Under the pieces are notes generated by a model. That model worked only from the letters and a program-made list of their open reading frames with translations. It had not been told where the DNA came from and ran no database searches. A stretch of DNA of 64,000 nt from Chinchilla lanigera (Eukaryota; Chordata; Mammalia; Rodentia; Chinchillidae), in NCBI RefSeq assembly GCF_000276665.1, contig NW_004955416.1, positions 2,553,541-2,617,540 on the forward strand, given 5' to 3'. The translations under genes and the position numbers were made by a program. Of the stretch, positions 57,240-64,000 are shown piece after piece. Each line of letters starts with the position of its first letter. The stretch's first letter is position 1.

Positions 57240-57339
57240 TTGTTTGTTTGTTTGTTTTCCAGTACCGGGGATCAAACTCAGGACCTTGCACTTGCCGGGC
57301 AGGCACTGTGCTCCTGAACTAAATCCCCAGCCCCACTCC
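57240..57339 (-). mobile_element. ID SINE, minus strand, CAAA-repeat tail
   Basis: Minus strand: 'gtggggctggggatttagtt', 'gcctgcccggcaagtgcaag', 'gagtttgatccccggtactg', then CAAA units (TTTG at 57241-57257). TAATGTTCTTT flanks both sides (57229-57239 and 57340-57350). Confidence 0.94.
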
Positions 57340-57350
57340 TAATGTTCTTT

Positions 57351-58379
57351 GATCACATACTTTAATGGGGGACCTTGTATGCTGTCTTCCAAACTAGGAT
57401 ACTTATAAGAACGAAAGAAGACACTACAGGTAATTATAAACAGGTCTGTCTAGATGTATAGGAATCTAAACCCATTCCATTTAAGAATGAAAGCTTGGAC
57501 AATATCTGGCTCTGTTTAGCTAAATTAGATCATAAAATATGAAGAATAAAATTTTTTAAAAATCAGGAAGTCTATACCTTGTTAAACTCCTGTTCTCATT
57601 TGTTTTTCATTAATTGAATTAAATATGTAATTACTGAACAAGTTTTGAAAAATCAGTTTATTAAATTGAATTTGTGGTGCAAATCCAGAAAAAATCTTCA
57701 CTTCATTATGTACATCTAGGTCTTATATTATAGTTTTAAAAATATAGATAAGATGTCATAAGTATATCATCTATACACTAAAAGAAAAATTAATTTCCAA
57801 ATACTAAATTAATAAGATTATAATGATAAAAATATACACATATTTGTTATAGTTAATACATAGTATATACTGTAGGTTTATTAAAATATATACATGCAAG
57901 GGAAATGTCACTTATATATGGAACAAGACTGTCATTTCTAGAGCTAAGCAAAATCAAGCTGGATATCACATCTTTAGTATCCGAAGGGAAAAGCTTCCCC
58001 CCGAGTGTAAATAGATACTTGTGGATGTTTATTTTCTCATTTTCAGTTATCATTTCCAAAATATGCTGTATTTTCTGTGTAACTCATTTTTCATCTGTCC
58101 AATTACTAGCAATCTTTTTTCTACTATCAAAAATGATCATTTGTTTCTTTATTGTAGTAGATAAAACATCCTTTCATTGTTTCAGCTCACAAGCTGTGCA
58201 GATCCTACCCACTGCTCTTGCCTCCAGCACTTCACATTATTGGTGTATTATTTCATGCATGCCCTACTCTTTTATCAATTGCTTTTGAAGTAATGTTAAT
58301 AGACTAGAAAATTGAGACATTTATGAAGTATAGGCAGTGTTTATGAAAAAATCCATAAAATATGACACAGGCAAGACAA
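57351..58379. other. No gene seen
   Basis: AT-rich unique DNA. The 127-codon plus frame at 57905-58288 is hydrophobic and cysteine-rich but unrecognised, and overlaps a 68-codon minus frame. Treated as chance. Confidence 0.45.
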
Positions 58380-58620
58380 GATAAAAGCAGCATTTTAATA
58401 GATTATGGCAAAGAGATCCTGTCAGAGTTGACAACTAACTCCTTTGAGATCACTAATTTTTATGGGATTAATTCTGTGGTATAAAAAATGAAGTTAAATG
58501 TCCTAATTAATCTGTAAATAGCACACCCACAATTAAACCTTGTGGCCCCTTCTTGGACTGGAGCTGTGATGATTTCTGAAAAGTAATTATCTCATATTCA
58601 TAATGAAGGTTTCTCTTTTT
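58380..58620. promoter_or_regulatory. Candidate conserved non-coding element H
   Basis: Repeat-free with GGGATTAATTC (58463-58473, OTX/PITX-like), CCTAATTAATCTG (58502-58514) and AAGTAATTATC (near 58580). No coding frame. Inferred from texture. Confidence 0.35.
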
Positions 58621-59184
58621 TTCTTTTCTTTTATTTCTTGTGGCATTTCAGCTAAATATCCACCTGGATTCAAATTTGAATAACAGCCTTTTGTTCAGTT
58701 TGGTGTGGAGCCATACTGATAGTCATAAATTGTCTAGTTGTAAGTGGTTTATACATGTAAAAATAAAATCTGAGGAAATAGCATAGGAGTGAGGTGGTAG
58801 AAAGAAACTAGAGTTTCTCTATTTTGGCATAAATTTCTTTGTGCTACAATTTATAATACCAAGAAAAGGGTGAGTTTCCTTCTCGAAGGCAGTGATAATG
58901 TGGTGGGGCCCCGTCTTCAGTGAAGGAGTTAGAAAACTTGTTACTCGGGAGCTACACTGCTGAGCACGGTTTGGCTCTTCTATCATGATGATGTGGTCAT
59001 GTGCTCAAGAAACACTTGCTCCCTTCTCTCCATATTTAATAATTTGAATTTAATAACTCTTTCTGTGTTACCTGTATGTAGTCAGATAGAAATACAATTC
59101 CTTAAAAAAGAAATAGAATATTTCTCTAAGGGTAGATGTCAATAAAATCTTTAGGATTCATATTCATTATTTTATCTGATCCTG

Positions 59185-59280
59185 ACAGAAGCTCCAAAGA
59201 TAAGGATCAATGTTTCACCTTGTTAAAAATAGAGAAACTGGGGTTCAAGCATGTTAAAGAAATTACCCAACTCTAACAGG
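59185..59280 (-). mobile_element. MIR fragment, minus strand
   Basis: 'aaaaatagagaaactgggg', 'ttcaagcatgttaaagaaa' and 'ttacccaactctaacagg' fit the complement of the MIR core. Confidence 0.5.
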
Positions 59281-59282
59281 TG

Positions 59283-59545
59283 TTCCTCGGCTTAAAATGA
59301 GTTTAAATCCTGATAAATCCATGGTAAGGCTGGAAATGCATTTAATACACACAATATATTGAACATTATAGTTTAGCAACATAATATCCCATAAAGGATC
59401 AGTTGTTTCCCCTCATGCTCTTACTGAGTGACTGGGAGTTACAGTTTACTGCTGTTGTCCACCATCACAAGAGAGTATCATATCCCTAGCGTGGGAAAAG
59501 ATAAAAATTCAAATTTAGAGGTATGGTTTCTGCTGCTAAATTCAG
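59283..59545 (+). mobile_element. MER-type DNA transposon relic
   Basis: 'ttcctcggcttaaaatgag', 'aaatcctgataaatccatgg', 'ggaaatgcatttaatacac' and 'attgaacattatagtttagc' follow a common non-autonomous mammalian DNA transposon that starts with a 'gacttacgatgggg' type end. The family name is not certain. Confidence 0.6.
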
Positions 59546-59802
59546 AAGATTATGAGTAGAATGATTGAAAGTTTGAGACTGTCCATATATAGTAGGAGAT
59601 AGTTCAGATTCTGGAAGCTAGACTACCTGAGTCCAAATTCAATGCATTTTTCATTATAAGTATACTTTGAGATTATATTTTGGAATCAGAAAAAATCTGG
59701 TGATAAAGTAAAATGTTCTATCCATTTTGCTGAAGAGTAATTATTCAAATCAGTATGCTCTTCTGCAAAAAAAAAAAATAACAAAAGAAGGCTTAGTAAT
59801 GT

Positions 59803-59945
59803 ATTACTCTTTTGTGTTACAATAAGGAAATACCTCAGGCTGAGTAAGTTTATGAAGAGTTTGGAGGCTAAAAGTGCCAGAGCGCCACACTGAGGGCGAA
59901 CCTTGCAAAACCCGAATGCTTCAGGCACAAACTGCGTCCCAGCCA
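59803..59945 (-). mobile_element. MaLR-type LTR fragment, minus strand
   Basis: 'ttactcttttgtgttacaat', 'ggaaatacctcaggctgag' and 'taagtttatgaagag' are the complement of an MST/THE-like LTR 3' end. The 86-codon frame over it is not a gene. Confidence 0.55.
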
Positions 59946-60899
59946 TAGCCAGTGACTACTTGCTTTTCCTTTAAATGTTATAGTTTTGGAGAAATGGCAA
60001 TATACTCATATGTTTAAGAGAAGGACCGTTATTTTCTTTGCTGGATACCAAGAAAAGTAGGATTATGAAAATTAATCATATATTCACTTTGCTTTTGAGT
60101 CTGAAAAAGGTAAGCTGTCATTATATTTTGAAGATAACACTACAGCGTAATGGTATGATACTACTGTATTTTAGACAAAGACCTTTTAAATGCCACTACT
60201 TAGGAAGGTACTACCAAAATTAAGAAAACAAATGGGTTTCCACATGAATGATATGTTTTCTGGTGATTATCATCTTATATCAACAGTTCAGATATTAAGG
60301 GTTAATTGATCAGTTGATGTGGTTAATTTGATTAAATGATATATTTATCTGCTTATCTAACTGATTTATAGGCTAGCTAAAATTTCTCACATTGCACTAG
60401 AAAATGGTGAATTGAGAAATACCATGATTTGCTCAAAATCAAAAACAAATTATGTTTCAGGTTCCTTACTAGAATTTACTACTTCTAATTCTAAATCCAA
60501 ATTCACACTTCAGTAAATTATCTTAACTCATTTTACCAGACTATTATTTAGTCAAAACCTTGAGAATACACATTCTGAGATTCTATAATATTCTCTGACA
60601 GAACATCTTTTCAACAAGTGAAACATTTAAGAACAGAAAGGCCCAGTATTATAAACAAGATTGCAAAGAGAAGTCCTAAGCTGACAGAAAGAGAAAATAA
60701 TAAATGGCACCTTTTTCATCTCTAAACTCTCTAATTCCAAGAAAACACCTTAAAGCCTTTGCCTTGGGTAAAAAATATTTGAAATGCCAAATCTGGTTAT
60801 CAATTCATCTCTATGTGTGTTGGGAAGGATTACTGTAGTTAAGTACACTCTAAGCCTGTTTATACCCAGCATTACTCCTGATGTTCCAGTAAGAGTGCC
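59946..60899. other. No gene seen
   Basis: AT-rich unique DNA. Confidence 0.5.
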
Positions 60900-61140
60900 T
60901 ATTTTTGTTTTTGAAGTGACACCAATCTGAGAAAAAAGGAAGAAAGAGTGTGTTTAAGCCATTCTTCAAAGCTGTTCTCTATGAGGCTATTTTGATGGCT
61001 TTTAAAACAAGAAAAAAGCAAGCAGCAGCTAAATTAATCTTACTTTCACATTCTCTGAATACAAATAACATATAAATGTGATGCATTTACAAAGATTGAT
61101 TATCAAATTTGTAATTCTGCTTATTTTATACTGTAACTCT
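60900..61140. promoter_or_regulatory. Candidate conserved non-coding element I (weak)
   Basis: AT-rich, repeat-free, with CAGCTAAATTAATC (near 61026), GATGCATTTAC and ACAAAGATTGATTATC (near 61091), the last TCF/homeodomain-like. Weak support. Confidence 0.22.
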
Positions 61141-62667
61141 ATTGTAGAATTGAAAATAGAGATAACTAGTTAGAGAGGGGCACATTTAATATTATTGTTT
61201 TCACATCTTCATATGAGAGCAAATAGGGAAATCTCTTTATATGGCATGGTGGACACACTGTGGAATTTTCACATGACCAAATCATGCACTCAGTAATGGT
61301 ACAGAGATATGCATGAAGGTTTTTAAGTCCTTAATCACATTTTTTAAATACACAACTTGAATACCTTCATTCAAGTAGTATGCTGTTGACTCTATGATAT
61401 ACAGTACTTCATTCTAAATATCTTTAAAAGGTGTGCATTAATTCTTTATGTAATGTCTCCAAATCATTGTTAGTAACAGTCCTTATACTCACAAAGTTTC
61501 AATATCGTTAAATAGAAAACAATGTCTATAGTTTTAAAGAATGTAGAACTAATGGTCATGACTTTAACCATAGACCCATGGATACTTTGCAACTGTAAAA
61601 TTAACATTTTCCAAACTACTTATATTTTAATTTTCTGATTCCTCTCATGATTCAAACCATATAAGGTTTTGATTTTAGATTACTTCTTTAAACATTTGTT
61701 TGCCTCTTGAGAAAGTGCATAACTGTCTTCATATCTACCATCTCCCTCTTTGCCACAAAACCATCTGTATGAGGGTTTGAGAAAATCTGAGGCAAAATAT
61801 AAAGGAAATTATAGATTGTTAGTTATTGTGTTTAGATCACTTTAAAACTTACTAAAGATCTCACACCAACAGAATTCTATGCATAGTTCTAACAAAGATA
61901 GGTTACGATTTCATTTTCAAGTTTTATAAAAAATTCTGTTCCTTTTTTACAGTTAGCATTCAGGAGATAAAAAATAAAATTATAATAAATTAGAAATTTT
62001 TAAAAAATGAAAGAAAAGAAACATAGAAATAGTCAAGACCTTAAGTCAAATGGTACATCAAGTCCTGTAATATTTTTAGTGTTTCATCTCTTATGTTGTA
62101 TTGGTGGAACAGTAAGCCTTTAACATATGTGCACTTTGGATCGCCTTAAGCCAGCTGGTTCCTTTCCAAAGTGCTCACCTTTTGTTCCTAGGATGTTCTA
62201 ACCTTAAGACAGCAATGTGCTTTCTGAAGCCAGGATTTCCTCTTCAAGAGTGTCAGACAACCTCAAATGATTGATGTGCTAGGCTGGTGCTGTGGTATTT
62301 TTGTTTTTAGTCCCTAGTAAATCTAGAGTTCATCCTATAACGCTTCTAATTAGATTTATTCTATAACTTCAACCATATTTTTCTTGTTTTCCTTTATCTT
62401 GCAAGTGGGTTTGAAACTTATAATACAATGTGTTGCTAAAATAATTTTTACAGTATTACGTATAAATAAAACATGTTTTCCACCATGGGAAATATTTCAA
62501 ACAGTGACGTTAATTGGTTGTCTTCCTTTTAAAGCTATGCTGTGCATTCATACTGCAAGCTTGACACATGATTCCTAGGTCTAATATGCAAAGTAAAAAT
62601 CATTTACTGTGTTCTTTTACTTTTTTCTTTCTACTACTTCTTACTGTGTACACAAATCATCTTTTGG
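61141..62667. other. No gene seen
   Basis: AT-rich unique DNA. The 64-codon frame at 62384-62578 is not recognised. Confidence 0.5.
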
Positions 62668-63052
62668 TCACTATAAAAATACCTGAGGTCATCAACTTCT
62701 ATCAATATAAAATTAACTGAGACAGCTAACTTATAAAGGGAAAATGTTTATTTTGACTTACAGTTTTATACATTCCAGTCTATGAACCTCTGCTAGGCAC
62801 CTGGATAGCAATGGCAGGAAGGGTATGGCAGAGCAAAACTGCTCGTGTCTTGGCCAGGAGGCAAAGGAGTGAAAGAAGAAGGGACCAGGGACCCATGGCC
62901 CAGGGAACCCCCCAAGGGTACACCATGTCACCTAAAGACTTTCCATTAGGCACCACTTCTTAAAGGTTTTTCTACTTTCCCAGTAGAGCCTCCCTGAGGA
63001 TAAAGTATTCAATATCTGAGCCTTTGGTGCATTCAAGATCCAGACTGTGGCA
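62668..63052 (-). mobile_element. MaLR-type LTR, minus strand
   Basis: 'ataaagggaaaatgtttatt', 'ctaaagactttccattagg', 'caccacttcttaaaggtttt' and 'gtgcattcaagatccagac' follow the complement of an ORR/MT-like MaLR LTR from 3' to 5'. Confidence 0.65.
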
Positions 63053-64000
63053 CTATGTTTGCTTATGTAGATACTGTCCTACCTATTCTAAGGTTCTTTA
63101 CTGAGTCATGGTCTTTAACCACTCTAAGCCCAAGCAGATCATGCAGGCTCCTTTAGGCATACTTCTTTCCTACAGAGATGTTTTCACATAAACAGACCTC
63201 CTTCATCTCAGAACATTAATTCTAAACTTCTTTCCTTAACACAAATGGAATCATGTCTCCCAATATTTTGAGTTTCATTTTGAGTCTTTTGGGGCCTCAT
63301 AGAACTTTTCATTCTGAGGCTAAGAATTGAGTTTTTGGCTTCAATATTTTGCTTTCATTCTTAACTATATTTGGGTTTTTTCTCCTAATAGGTTACCTTC
63401 CTCAGTAAACAGCGGGTTGCTATGGTTTCCACACTTTTGGAACTGTCTCAGCAGAGCCACCTGCAGAGAACATAATGTCCTCCCAAGGTAATCATCGACT
63501 AGGAAGGTCAAAAAGACTTAGTAGATGCTACCATGTTCCCATAGGCACCAAAGCCATTTCAGAGCAAGAAGGATCAGAGGAAATGGAGCATTCAGAGATA
63601 AAAAAAAATGTTGGGAGAAATTTTGATGATTGTTTAGGGCTCTTCTAGTATGGCTGTGACCAGTACAGATTAAAAATTAATTTTAAATCATTTAAAATTT
63701 TTTCTTTACTATATTTGCAGTAAGTTTTGTATCAGCAGATCTTTTTATTAGTTGTAGGAGGAAAAACTGCTAACCACACAGTAGACAAACTGGGTAATAC
63801 TCTCCCAAAATAAATATCATCATTGAGGAGAGATGGGCATAGAGCTCCTCTAGGTGTGCCACCCAGGGGAGAACATAACTTTACTGACTTTATGTTTGGC
63901 ACATGGTACTTAGCTTCAGTGTACTCAATAGGAAACATTACACAAAACCCAGAGAGCTTTCTTCTATTAAAATGGAGTCATTGTTTTGGAAAGCATCAGT
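63053..64000. other. No gene seen
   Basis: Unique-looking DNA to the end of the window. The 68-codon minus frame at 63732-63938 has no known domain. Confidence 0.5.

Noticed and set aside
57905..58288. 127-codon hydrophobic, cysteine-rich frame
   Set aside because: T-rich DNA easily gives hydrophobic frames. No signal peptide or family pattern that I recognise, and it overlaps another frame.

Overview
This window reads as nuclear, gene-poor DNA from a rodent. The key evidence is its SINE content. It holds many tRNA-Ala-type ID elements (A box near TAGCTCAGCGG, B box near GTTCGGTTCC), 7SL-derived B1 elements, and composite SINEs in which a B1 is followed by a short ID-like unit (B1-dID type). 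From general knowledge, B1-dID composites occur in squirrel-related rodents, dormice and beavers. The young ID copies here, ending GAGAAAAACC plus poly(A), match neither the mouse/rat nor the ground-squirrel ID forms I know. A beaver-like or related lineage is therefore plausible, but I cannot fix the species. Older mammalian repeats (MIR, L2, MLT1/MaLR LTRs, MER2/Tigger-type DNA transposons, L1 relics) make up much of the rest.

I find no protein-coding gene, tRNA, rRNA, CRISPR array or bacterial-type element that I can support. Every open frame is short (137 codons at most), none is a family I recognise, and several are plain products of microsatellites or LTRs. The window is best read as intergenic or deep intronic DNA.

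Layout. 1-6.5 kb: MaLR LTR pieces, a solo LTR with a clean 5-bp target duplication, a minus-strand L1 3' end, an old L1 relic, and an odd GC-richer stretch with a perfect 26-bp x3 tandem repeat. 7-13 kb: ID, B1, L2 and MER2 insertions. 13.4-14.1 kb: candidate conserved non-coding block with homeodomain-type motifs. 15-19 kb: SINEs, an assembly gap inside an ID, and a CT microsatellite. 20-21 kb: second candidate conserved block. 21.2-23.3 kb: a near-complete two-LTR MaLR element on the minus strand. 24-28 kb: MER2, an L1-like segment present twice, a Tigger-type relic split by a SINE, and an L1 3' end carrying an ID. 29.5-30.1 kb: composite SINE and a full-length LTR. 30-38 kb: mostly unique AT-rich DNA with an L2 relic and a compact palindrome. 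39.2-39.9 kb: an MLT1 LTR holding a composite B1-ID insertion. 40-42 kb: SINE cluster. 46.2-48.4 kb: three candidate conserved non-coding blocks. 51.5-56.5 kb: L2-rich region with nested LTRs and a MIR. 57-63 kb: L1 end, ID, DNA transposon and LTR fragments, with two more candidate regulatory blocks.

No genes here work together in a pathway. Any function would most likely be cis-regulation from the candidate conserved blocks, which need cross-species alignment to confirm. I saw nothing that looks like a new biological system. The most useful observations are the two-LTR MaLR element, the composite SINE with a perfect target duplication, the gap whose true size can be predicted, and the conserved-element candidates.
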